Source of the DNA: Phycisphaerae bacterium
GTDB taxonomy: Bacteria > Planctomycetota > Phycisphaerae > Sedimentisphaerales > Anaerohalosphaeraceae
Direction of reading: 5' to 3'
Length of the DNA: 10,105 nt
Assembly: GCA_021736615.1 (NCBI GenBank)
Contig: JAIPFN010000215.1
Coordinates: 1 to 10,105, forward strand
Both the position numbers and the translations under genes were made by a program. Each line of letters starts with the position of its first letter. Positions within the stretch are counted from its first letter, which is position 1. The notes beneath the pieces are model-generated. The model was not told where the DNA came from and did no database searches. It saw only the letters and a program-made list of their open reading frames with translations. Positions 1 to 6,044 of the stretch are shown here, piece after piece.

Positions 1-912
1 CCTATGGTTAAGCAACAAAAGATTTTAATACTTGAAGCGATCAATGAGTTTATGTCGCCCGACTTGATCGGCTATTGCGGAAGACGGGATTTTCATTGCG
101 CGATCTCTTCGGTTGAGGGGCTGGAACATATTGCAAAAGTTCTTTCCGGCAGTGAGCATGTGATCAATCTGCATGTTAATATCGAGACGGGGATGGGTCG
201 ATGCGGGGTTGACGAGGATTATGCGGTCAAACTTATTGAAAAGATCGACGAGTGTGAGAATACGCGGCTTGCCGGGGTTTATACGCATTTCGCGACGGCT
301 GACGAAGAAGACCTGAGTTATGCTTATGAGCAACTCGACAACTTTAATGGTTTTCTTGATAAGAATCAAATTCGTGAGCGCAAAGATATTATTGTTCATG
401 CGGCCAATAGCGCGGCGACGATAAAAATTCCCGAGGCACATTTCGATATGGTCCGGTGCGGAATAAGTTTGTACGGGTATTACTCACGACCGATGGCTGA
501 TGCTCCGATTGAGCTTGAGCCGGTTGTTAAATTGCAGGCACCGATAGTTCGATTGAAGACGATACCTGAGGGACATTCGGTGAGCTATGGCTGCTCTTTC
601 GTTACGAAACGGGATACGGTAGTCGGGATCGTTCCGCATGGGTACGCCGACGGGTACTGGCGGGCCTTTTCGAATAGAGCCAAGATGATCGTCGGTGGAA
701 AGGCGGTCGATGTTGTCGGGCGAGTTTGTATGGACCAGGTACTGATCGACGTTACGGATGTTGCGGGCGTGTCGGTCGGGCAGATGGCGACTATAATTGA
801 TAACGACAGGGATTCGGTGTGCAGCGCTTATGCGTTGGCGGATATTGCCGGAACGATCTGTTATGAGATTTTGATCTGTATTCATGCTCATGTTACTAAA
901 ATTGTACACTAA
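1..912 (+). CDS. alr: Alanine racemase, 5'-truncated by window edge
   Basis: PLP-dependent enzyme that interconverts L- and D-alanine in the cytoplasm, supplying D-Ala for peptidoglycan. The frame is open to base 1, and the first Met (base 4) is internal. About 80 N-terminal residues, including the PLP-binding lysine segment, lie outside the window, against a family length of about 370-390. Counting from that Met, family landmarks are ETGMGRCG (substrate-carboxylate Arg at 66), GVYTHFATAD (His 95), VHAANSAAT (Asn 135), DMVRCGISLYG (the Arg 151 that contacts the PLP ring nitrogen), VSYG (Tyr 195, catalytic Tyr265 of the Geobacillus enzyme), GYADGY (Tyr 214), GRVCMDQ (Met 243) and ICYEIL (Tyr 287). 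The barrel and the C-terminal beta domain are both intact to a normal C-terminus. A small hairpin follows before the next gene on the same strand. The family call is firm; a biosynthetic versus catabolic role cannot be told apart. Confidence 0.95.
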   Translation, partial: PMVKQQKILILEAINEFMSPDLIGYCGRRDFHCAISSVEGLEHIAKVLSGSEHVINLHVNIETGMGRCGVDEDYAVKLIEKIDECENTRLAGVYTHFATADEEDLSYAYEQLDNFNGFLDKNQIRERKDIIVHAANSAATIKIPEAHFDMVRCGISLYGYYSRPMADAPIELEPVVKLQAPIVRLKTIPEGHSVSYGCSFVTKRDTVVGIVPHGYADGYWRAFSNRAKMIVGGKAVDVVGRVCMDQVLIDVTDVAGVSVGQMATIIDNDRDSVCSAYALADIAGTICYEILICIHAHVTKIVH

Positions 913-954
913 TACAAAATGTCTATTTTCTATTGAATAATTTATAATTAAGGG

Positions 955-978
955 ATCGCCTTTGGCGATGCTATTTTT
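955..978 (+). terminator. Weak Rho-independent terminator after alr
   Basis: ATCGCC-TTT-GGCGAT forms a 6-bp stem with a 3-nt loop (955-969), followed by GCTA and five T (974-978). The T run ends two bases before the ATG of the next gene, so the hairpin occupies the place where a ribosome binding site would be. It may end alr transcription, dampen translation of the next gene, or both. The short stem makes termination only probable. Confidence 0.5.
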
Positions 979-980
979 AT

Positions 981-2900
981 ATGGCAGAAAAAAATTTTAA
1001 TATGTTTGTTTACGGGTCTTTGCGTGACCCTTCTATTTTCAAGTCTGTTTGCGGGCTTAGTTTTGGTATGAATCCTGCGATTAGGCATGAGAAACTTCTT
1101 AAAGCTGAGCTTGCTCTTCTTGCCGGGTATCGTAAAGTCAGCCCGGATAATGTTTATTATTACGCGGTCAAAAAGGACACTTCCAAACTCGAGGGGATCA
1201 TTATCTATGACGTTCCGGCAGAGGCATTTGCCGAGATCGACCGTTATGAGGGTAAACTGTATGAGCGTGAGACGGTTACTGTAGCTACGAGTGACGGTGA
1301 GGCGGAGGCGGAGGCATACCTGGTTAGTCACAGGTCGATGCGGAGGCGGTTTGGGGATCGTTTTCACGTTAACCTTATCCATGAGCTTTGGCTTCGTAAG
1401 CGTATCGAGAATTTTCTGAAAGAGGATACGCGGCCTGGCGAAGAGTCGCAGGATGCCGAAATGGAGCGACGCGCGCGGCGTGAACTGCTTGGGACGACAG
1501 AGCGTGACCTTGTTGTCAGCTACCTCGACAGCGGAACTATAAGCGACTATTACCTTGAACATGAGCTTGACCGACTCTACCCTTCTATTAAGCACCTGTT
1601 CGATGAGGCCGAGGCGCTTGAGTACATTCCGAATTATATAGGACTGATGGTTAAGCAGGTGATGTTTAATCAGATAGAACAGACGATCCAGGACCGGTAC
1701 CGGTTCGAGGTTGACAGGCTTGGGGTTTCACCGAGGTATTTTACGAGATGCATCAGTATTGTTGTCGCGCTTCGGATGATGAACGCTAATGTTTCGGCGA
1801 TCAGGATGATACTTAAGCGGTGCATCGATACTATGCCGTGCAACGGCAAATACGATCTTGTTGACTATGTTAAGTATGCCGTCAGTGCGGCGGACAGTAT
1901 ATTCGATTCGCGTCTGATGCGGAGCGAGATGGAGCGGGTGAGGGTTAACAGACAAACGGGAATTATGCCGATGGGCGCCGAGCTTGAGCTTAGCAACCTT
2001 GGTTTTAATACGATCATACCCGGCAGCAAAGCAGTAGATTATGTTTTCGACGGGTTTAAGTACTTTGAGGATTTCCGGCTTGATATTTTGACGTGGAAGC
2101 TCGGTGGTTATATTGACGATCACGGTTTGAACAGTAAGCTATCCCGGAGGAAGGGTTTTCTGGAGTTTGCGCCTGGGCGGCTGAATATTATAGGAGAGTT
2201 ATCTAAGCCGGCAACGGCGGATCCGTGGCTATTGAACCAGCTTATTCATGAGATATGCGTTTTCTACCCGGTGCGGCCGCATAGTTTGCATTTGACGTTT
2301 CAGTTGCAAAATCGGCAGAGACAGAGCCAGCGTATGCTTCGACTTAGTATTGTCAAATGTCTGTTTGCACTTGGCGGGGGTACTGAACTGCAAAGGTCTG
2401 GGAGGCTGTGGGTTTCGCGTATGGGACATGATGAGATTCAGCAGGATAAGTACGGCGAAGAGCTGGTTTTTGCGAGGTCGAGTAAGCGGGTTTCACAACT
2501 CAGGGGGGATGGAATCGCTGAAAAATCACCTTCTCACGCGACGACTTATACGCAACAGTATAAGTTTATGAGGCTTGACGCGAGGGCGAATTATGAGCCG
2601 CTGATAATGGCACTGAAGGGTTTGCAGATCGGGTATAACCCGGCGGATTATCTGACACCACTACAGCTTAATTCGAGCAAGCGAGCGAGGAATCAATATG
2701 AAGAGCTGAAAGAGTGGGCCCACTGCCCTACCGAGATCAGCAGGCATACGAGGAGCAGATTTTTGCAGATCGTTCAGCATGGGCTGATGAATGAGAGAAA
2801 CGGAAAACCTGCACACAAACTTCACTATATCGAATGGGCAATCGAGGCAATTGATGTTCAGTTGCGGTTGTTTAATAAAGAAGTTCAGATGAGCAGGTAA
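981..2900 (+). CDS. GGCT/AIG2-like cyclotransferase fused to probable amidoligase
   Basis: A 639-aa protein with two recognisable parts. Residues about 7-125 look like a gamma-glutamylcyclotransferase (AIG2/BtrG) fold: FVYGSLRDP at 9-17 is the substrate-loop signature, and IDRYEGKLYER at 86-96 carries the expected catalytic Glu (90). After a charged helical linker (about 130-320), the C-terminal half has features of the glutamate-cysteine-ligase-like COOH-NH2 ligase (amidoligase) fold: GAELELS at 332-338 (candidate metal-binding Glu pair), FLEFAPGRLN at 393-402, PHSLHLTFQL at 433-442 and FMRLDARANYEP at 529-540. Known families would imply ATP-dependent formation of an amide or gamma-glutamyl bond in one half and cyclising release of a gamma-glutamyl group in the other. 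The substrate is unknown. There is no clear Shine-Dalgarno; ATG 981 was chosen because it keeps the GGCT strand complete, although Met8 (1002) is possible. The GGCT call is firmer than the amidoligase call. Confidence 0.72.
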   Translation: MAEKNFNMFVYGSLRDPSIFKSVCGLSFGMNPAIRHEKLLKAELALLAGYRKVSPDNVYYYAVKKDTSKLEGIIIYDVPAEAFAEIDRYEGKLYERETVTVATSDGEAEAEAYLVSHRSMRRRFGDRFHVNLIHELWLRKRIENFLKEDTRPGEESQDAEMERRARRELLGTTERDLVVSYLDSGTISDYYLEHELDRLYPSIKHLFDEAEALEYIPNYIGLMVKQVMFNQIEQTIQDRYRFEVDRLGVSPRYFTRCISIVVALRMMNANVSAIRMILKRCIDTMPCNGKYDLVDYVKYAVSAADSIFDSRLMRSEMERVRVNRQTGIMPMGAELELSNLGFNTIIPGSKAVDYVFDGFKYFEDFRLDILTWKLGGYIDDHGLNSKLSRRKGFLEFAPGRLNIIGELSKPATADPWLLNQLIHEICVFYPVRPHSLHLTFQLQNRQRQSQRMLRLSIVKCLFALGGGTELQRSGRLWVSRMGHDEIQQDKYGEELVFARSSKRVSQLRGDGIAEKSPSHATTYTQQYKFMRLDARANYEPLIMALKGLQIGYNPADYLTPLQLNSSKRARNQYEELKEWAHCPTEISRHTRSRFLQIVQHGLMNERNGKPAHKLHYIEWAIEAIDVQLRLFNKEVQMSR

Positions 2901-2951
2901 GGGCGGGCAAAGAAAAGCGTGCCAATGGCAACTTAAAAAAAACGAATATGC

Positions 2952-2979
2952 TTGACATTTTGCTTTTGATCGCTATTAT
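2952..2979 (+). promoter_or_regulatory. Sigma70-type promoter of malic enzyme gene
   Basis: A perfect -35 TTGACA (2952-2957), a 16-nt spacer and -10 TATTAT (2974-2979) sit about 48 bases before the ATG at 3027. This predicts a transcript start near 2986 and a leader of roughly 40 nt. It is the best promoter match in the window and suggests the malic enzyme is transcribed independently of the upstream genes. Confidence 0.75.
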
Positions 2980-3014
2980 GCAGCATTCTGATTAACTTTC
3001 ACTTTTAACCTTTT

Positions 3015-3018
3015 GAGG
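3015..3018 (+). promoter_or_regulatory. Shine-Dalgarno fixing the malic enzyme start
   Basis: GAGG at 3015-3018 lies 8 nt before ATG 3027. An in-frame GTG at 3018 overlaps this GAGG and has no ribosome site of its own, so the ATG is the better start. Confidence 0.65.
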
Positions 3019-3026
3019 TGTATTTT

Positions 3027-4400
3027 ATGTATTTAGATGGCAGCAGTTGGCAGGAACGGTACTTTTGTGACGAGATTTATACTTTGCGATGCCGGATTAT
3101 TGACAAACCAGGAATGCTTGGGCGTGTTATTTTGGCAATAGGCGAGTGCGGCGGGCATGTCGGGGATGTTCATTTTGCGGGGCTTTGCGACGAGACTAAA
3201 TCGCGGGACATTACGGTTTTTTGCGATTCTGAGAAATTAAAAACGATCATGAGTGCTGTTAACGCGATTGACGGTGCCGTGGTTGAAAATGTTGTCGATG
3301 AGGTTTTTGAGACGCATCGGCGCGGTGCTATCGAAACATTCAGCCGTATGCCTATCCAAAGCCTTAGCGATCTCCGTATGGTTTATACTCCGGGTGTTGC
3401 CTCGGTGTGCAAGAAGATCGAAAAGGATCCCGAAACGGCGTGGGAGTGGACGGGTATCTGTGACAGAGTCGCTATCGTTACCAACGGTACGGCTGTACTT
3501 GGACTTGGGGACATCGGTTCGCTTGCTTCGCTTCCCGTCATGGAAGGTAAGGCTGCGATCTTTGCCGAATTTACCGGGATCAGCGCTGTGCCGGTTCTGG
3601 TCGACTCTAAGGATGTTGATACAATCGTTGAAACTGTCGCGTTAACAGCGGGCAGTTACGGGGCGATACAGCTTGAGGATATTGCGGCGCCTGCGTGCTT
3701 TGAGATCGAAGAAAAACTACGGGCACGACTTGATATTCTGGTACTGCATGACGATCAGCACGGTACGGCGACGATCACTCTGGCTGCTCTTATCACTGCT
3801 TTGAAACAAACGAATCGCAAGGCGGAAGATTGCTCTGCGATCATTCTTGGGGCTGGAGCAGCGGGGATTGCAATCTCTAAGATTCTGCTGGACTTTGGTA
3901 TCAAGGATATACTGGTTTATGACTCGGCTGGTGCGGTTTATAAGGGCAGAACCAAAGGTATGAACAAATACAAAGAAGAGCTTGCCGAGATAACCAATAA
4001 GGATTGCTTTAAAGGCGATCTGCTAGAGGGGTTTAAAGGTCGCGACATATTTATCGGGGTCGCTCAGCCTAAAATGGTATCTAAAGAGATGATCGCAGCG
4101 ATGGCTGACGGGCCTATCGCTTTTCCGCTTAGCAATCCTGTCGGTGAGATCAGCAGGGAAGAGGCGGCAGAGGCGGGAGCGGCGGTTACGGCTGACGGAC
4201 GGGGTATAAACAACGCATTGGCTTATCCCGGGTTGTTCAGGGGTGCTCTTAACGGGCGGGCTAAAAAGATAACCCTTAAGATGCAGATCGCGGCGGCGAA
4301 AACTATTGCGGAACTCGCTCCGGAAGGGAGACTTTTGCCTGATATACTTGACAGGGGTGTGCATATGCAGGTTGCCGACGCTGTTGAGGAAGCTATTTAA
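3027..4400 (+). CDS. ACT-domain NAD(P)-dependent malic enzyme
   Basis: Oxidative decarboxylation of malate to pyruvate and CO2 with reduction of NAD(P); cytoplasmic. It has 457 residues from ATG 3027. Residues about 18-92 form an ACT domain (LRCRIIDKPGMLGRVI), a small-ligand-sensing module that suggests allosteric control, perhaps by an amino acid. The malic domain has MVYTPGVA at 118-125 (catalytic Tyr 120), VMEGKAAIF at 171-179 (catalytic Lys 174), QLEDI at 215-219 and HDDQHGTA at 241-248 (metal-binding Glu/Asp). The NAD-binding domain has GAGAAGIAISK at 275-285 and ends with NNALAYPGLFRGAL at 395-408. The usual NPxPE motif reads NPVGE (370-374), so the second Pro is Gly. The cofactor choice cannot be decided. 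A strong promoter precedes the gene and a terminator follows it, so it is likely monocistronic. Confidence 0.93.
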   Translation: MYLDGSSWQERYFCDEIYTLRCRIIDKPGMLGRVILAIGECGGHVGDVHFAGLCDETKSRDITVFCDSEKLKTIMSAVNAIDGAVVENVVDEVFETHRRGAIETFSRMPIQSLSDLRMVYTPGVASVCKKIEKDPETAWEWTGICDRVAIVTNGTAVLGLGDIGSLASLPVMEGKAAIFAEFTGISAVPVLVDSKDVDTIVETVALTAGSYGAIQLEDIAAPACFEIEEKLRARLDILVLHDDQHGTATITLAALITALKQTNRKAEDCSAIILGAGAAGIAISKILLDFGIKDILVYDSAGAVYKGRTKGMNKYKEELAEITNKDCFKGDLLEGFKGRDIFIGVAQPKMVSKEMIAAMADGPIAFPLSNPVGEISREEAAEAGAAVTADGRGINNALAYPGLFRGALNGRAKKITLKMQIAAAKTIAELAPEGRLLPDILDRGVHMQVADAVEEAI

Positions 4401-4420
4401 ACTGACCTTTGGCCAGTTTA
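4398..4420 (+). repeat. Hairpin overlapping malic enzyme stop codon (copy 1)
   Basis: TAAACTGACC-TTT-GGCCAGTTTA is a 10-bp stem with one A/C mismatch whose first three bases are the stop codon. It is followed by A-rich, not T-rich, sequence, so it is not a standard intrinsic terminator. A near-identical, perfectly paired hairpin follows another gene at 5882-5907; both share AAACTG, GGCCAGTTT and a following AAAT. It may be a 3'-end stabiliser or a member of a small dispersed repeat family. Confidence 0.6.
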
Positions 4421-4450
4421 AAATTCATTATTGATTATTCATGATTTAAG

Positions 4451-4479
4451 GATTCGGCCTTAGGGCCGAGTCTGTTTTA
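4451..4479 (+). terminator. Rho-independent terminator of malic enzyme gene
   Basis: GATTCGGCC-TTAG-GGCCGAGTC gives a 9-bp stem with one G-U pair (4451-4472), followed by TGTTTTA. It lies 50 bases after the malic enzyme stop codon, downstream of the hairpin at 4398. Confidence 0.8.
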
Positions 4480-4575
4480 TTGTAAATTTCTCTCTACATT
4501 TTGTATTAGATTGACTCTCCCAGAAGATATTCGGGCAACTTGCGACACCGCGCTTCTGTTCGGGTTTTTGTTATA

Positions 4576-4818
4576 TTATCTTCGCTTTTTTTCTAATAGT
4601 TTTCTTAGGGAGTAATTTTCCCTTTTTGTAGCTTCGAGGTCGAATACTACGTAATTTATGACAAAACTTAGATTGTTTAATGAATCCCTCATCTCGTCAA
4701 TGCAATCTTCCATCTGTTTCGGCTTTGAAATTACGCCGTATTTGCCAGACTGTAAATCAGCGATAAACTTCATGTGATCAAGCAACTCTGTAATTGTTTT
4801 TTCTACTGACTCATCCAT
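4576..4818 (-). CDS. Small hypothetical coiled-coil protein (80 aa)
   Basis: Not assigned to a named family. The 80-residue product is charged and predicted almost all helical: MDESVEKTITELLDHMKFIA, then a short loop (GKYGVISKPK, about 25-34), then a long helix ending in EATKRENYSLRKLLEKKRR with heptad-like Leu spacing. No signal peptide or membrane segment is seen. The ATG at 4818 follows GGGGGTGAATA, an unusual G-rich ribosome site that occurs twice in tandem. It is divergent from the export lipoprotein gene, with a 338-base gap between the two starts, and runs toward the malic enzyme terminator. The regular helix pattern and the G-rich leader favour a real gene. A role as a small scaffold or regulator of a neighbour is possible but not shown. 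Confidence 0.62.
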   Translation of the reverse strand: MDESVEKTITELLDHMKFIADLQSGKYGVISKPKQMEDCIDEMRDSLNNLSFVINYVVFDLEATKRENYSLRKLLEKKRR

Positions 4819-4841
4819 TATTCACCCCCATATTCACCCCC
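4819..4841 (-). repeat. Tandem duplicated ribosome-site region with overlapping mini-ORF
   Basis: On the - strand the 11-mer GGGGGTGAATA occurs twice with a 12-base period (4831-4841 and 4819-4829), separated by one T. The first copy is followed by an ATG (4829-4831) that opens MGVNNG and ends at a TGA (4811-4813) inside the start of the 80-aa gene. Two nearly identical initiation sites therefore stand in tandem in different frames. Confidence 0.6.
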
Positions 4842-5156
4842 GGAATTGAGTCACTAATATTATTATTCCAGCATTGTCAATTTTCAAAAGCGTTACATAT
4901 TGTACGGATTGTGTATTCATTGGTTCACTCTGATAGAATCAATAAGAATAATAGTTAAAAAATGTGGGGTTGGATTATTGCACGGAGGATACACCAGAGG
5001 GCTTATTTCGGTTCGATTTAGTAAAAAGCTAAAGTGATAAGCATTTTGCACATTCAGTCTGATGTCATTGATGTCGACAATTTTTTTGTATGTATAATCG
5101 TTCTTGCCGGTGTAATTTCGGGCAATCTATGAGATAAAGAAACAGGGGGCGCATAA
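4842..5156. promoter_or_regulatory. Divergent intergenic control region
   Basis: This AT-rich stretch separates the divergent 80-aa gene (-) and the export lipoprotein gene (+). On the - strand there is TTGACA (4875-4880) and TTGAAA (4882-4887) before an AATAATAATATTAG stretch (4854-4867), a plausible but poorly spaced promoter. On the + strand the lipoprotein promoter candidate lies at 5068-5098. AGGGGG at 5144-5149 is the ribosome site, 7 nt before ATG 5157. No tRNA, riboswitch or further ORF of note was seen. Confidence 0.4.
5068..5098 (+). promoter_or_regulatory. Candidate promoter of export lipoprotein gene
   Basis: A perfect -10 TATAAT (5093-5098) is preceded by TTGATG (5068-5073) at a long 19-nt spacing; the palindrome GTCGAC (5073-5078) touches the -35. 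The predicted leader is about 50 nt. The -10 is convincing and the -35 is doubtful. Confidence 0.45.
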
Positions 5157-5879
5157 ATGAAAACTTCATATATTCTAACTCCAGCGATTTTAATTTTACT
5201 ACTTAGCGGTTGCTATAATTGCGATAATAAGAATGTGGATTCTTTTAAAAAACCTCACGAGGTCGATGTTACGGTTGATGAGTATCGGCTGCAACCGGCT
5301 GACGAGATCACTATCAGTGCATCGCGAGTACCGGAACTTAATTTACAAGCTCAAACTATACGGCCGGACGGGAAAGTTTCTTACGAGATAGTCGGAGATG
5401 TTTCAGTAGCCGGTAAAACGCCGGATGAGGTTGCCAAAATACTTGCCGACAAGATCTCGCATATTTATAAAATGCGAGAGGAACACCCTATCGATGTGCA
5501 TGTGTCGGCCTTTGCAAGCAAACTTTATTATATAATCGGTCATGTAGCGGATCCGGGAGCCAAAATTTTTACCGGACGAGAATCAGTGATGTCAGCTATC
5601 GCCAAAGCCGTACCATTGTACAGCGCATGGGAAGAGAGAATCCGTCTGGTTAGACCATCTACAGGTAAAGATGTCAAAGGGATGATTTGTAAAGTTAATT
5701 TTCACAGGATGATCAAATATGGCGATATGTCGAAAAATGTGCTTCTCGAAGAAGGTGACGTTATTTATGTCCCGCCTACAATTCTTGCGGCAATCGGTTT
5801 GACGGTAGGCGAACTTGTCACTCCGGTTCTTGGCGGTGCCGGGGCTGTTACCGCTGTTACAGATGCTACGGGACCTTAA
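5157..5879 (+). CDS. Polysaccharide export outer-membrane lipoprotein (Wza/KpsD type)
   Basis: Outer-membrane exit channel component for exopolysaccharide or capsule. The 240-residue protein begins with a lipoprotein signal (ILILLLSGC, lipidated Cys 19). Residues about 41-118 are a polysaccharide-export domain: YRLQPADEITISA at 43-55, TIRPDGKVSYEIVGDVSVAG at 67-86, then KTPDEVAKIL at 87-96. Residues about 122-206 are one SLBB domain (YYIIGHVADPGA at 124-135, ending VLLEEGDVIYVPPT at 195-208). A hydrophobic C-terminal segment (209-233) matches the position of the Wza membrane helix. It is short compared with Wza (about 380 aa) and carries a single SLBB, as is common in orphan homologues. AGGGGG lies 7 nt before the ATG. 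No Wzc, Wzx/Wzy or glycosyltransferase gene is nearby; the PEP-CTERM gene to the right suggests an extracellular-matrix role. Confidence 0.9.
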   Translation: MKTSYILTPAILILLLSGCYNCDNKNVDSFKKPHEVDVTVDEYRLQPADEITISASRVPELNLQAQTIRPDGKVSYEIVGDVSVAGKTPDEVAKILADKISHIYKMREEHPIDVHVSAFASKLYYIIGHVADPGAKIFTGRESVMSAIAKAVPLYSAWEERIRLVRPSTGKDVKGMICKVNFHRMIKYGDMSKNVLLEEGDVIYVPPTILAAIGLTVGELVTPVLGGAGAVTAVTDATGP

Positions 5880-5881
5880 GC

Positions 5882-5907
5882 TCAAACTGGCCTATTGGCC
5901 AGTTTGA
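5882..5907. repeat. Perfect hairpin after export lipoprotein gene (copy 2)
   Basis: TCAAACTGGCC-TATT-GGCCAGTTTGA is a perfect 11-bp stem starting 3 bases after the stop codon. No T-run follows on the + strand. It is the partner of the hairpin at 4398-4420, to which it is nearly identical through both arms. The right arm also contains the -35 of a candidate promoter. Confidence 0.65.
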
Positions 5908-5931
5908 AATGAATAATGACAATTATATAAT
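5904..5931 (+). promoter_or_regulatory. Candidate promoter of the four-helix membrane protein gene
   Basis: TTGAAA (5904-5909), 16 nt, TATAAT (5926-5931); a second TATAAT sits at 5933-5938. The -35 overlaps the right arm of the preceding hairpin. The predicted leader is about 105 nt and contains the GC-rich direct repeats at 5976-6009. The region is very AT-rich, so a chance match is possible. Confidence 0.45.
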
Positions 5932-5975
5932 ATATAATGAAAGAAACGGCCTTTCCGTCTTCCCGTCTTCGCTTT

Positions 5976-6009
5976 GCTACGACGCGGCAGGCTTCTTCGC
6001 TACGACGCG
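5976..6009 (+). repeat. 23-bp-period direct repeat in 5' leader
   Basis: GCTACGACGCG occurs at 5976-5986 and again at 5999-6009, each preceded by a CTTC-rich stretch. The pair is flanked by GGCCTTTCCGT (from 5949) and ACGGAGGCC (6012-6020), which can pair and would enclose both copies in a stem-loop. The block is GC-rich inside an AT-rich leader. Confidence 0.5.
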
Positions 6010-6044
6010 ACACGGAGGCCAAGGTATTTTTATAGAAAAACATA

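Noticed and set aside
948..1595. 215-aa - strand ORF opposite the GGCT domain
   Set aside because: A shadow of the well-supported + strand fusion gene; no ribosome site and basic, low-information composition.
2905..2945. Small hairpin TGCCAATGGCA followed by an A-run after the fusion gene
   Set aside because: Only a 4-bp stem, and the run is A rather than T on the coding strand, so it is not supported as a terminator.
909..4509. 14-bp inverted pair CTAATACAAAATGT (909-922) and its complement (4496-4509) flanking the fusion and malic enzyme genes
   Set aside because: AT-rich, with no target duplication or transposase; a match of this length is close to what chance gives in 10 kb of AT-rich spacer, so I do not call a mobile element.
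5008..5040. tRNA T-loop-like GGTTCGATT in the divergent gap
   Set aside because: The flanking bases do not form the 5-bp T stem and no other tRNA arms are present.
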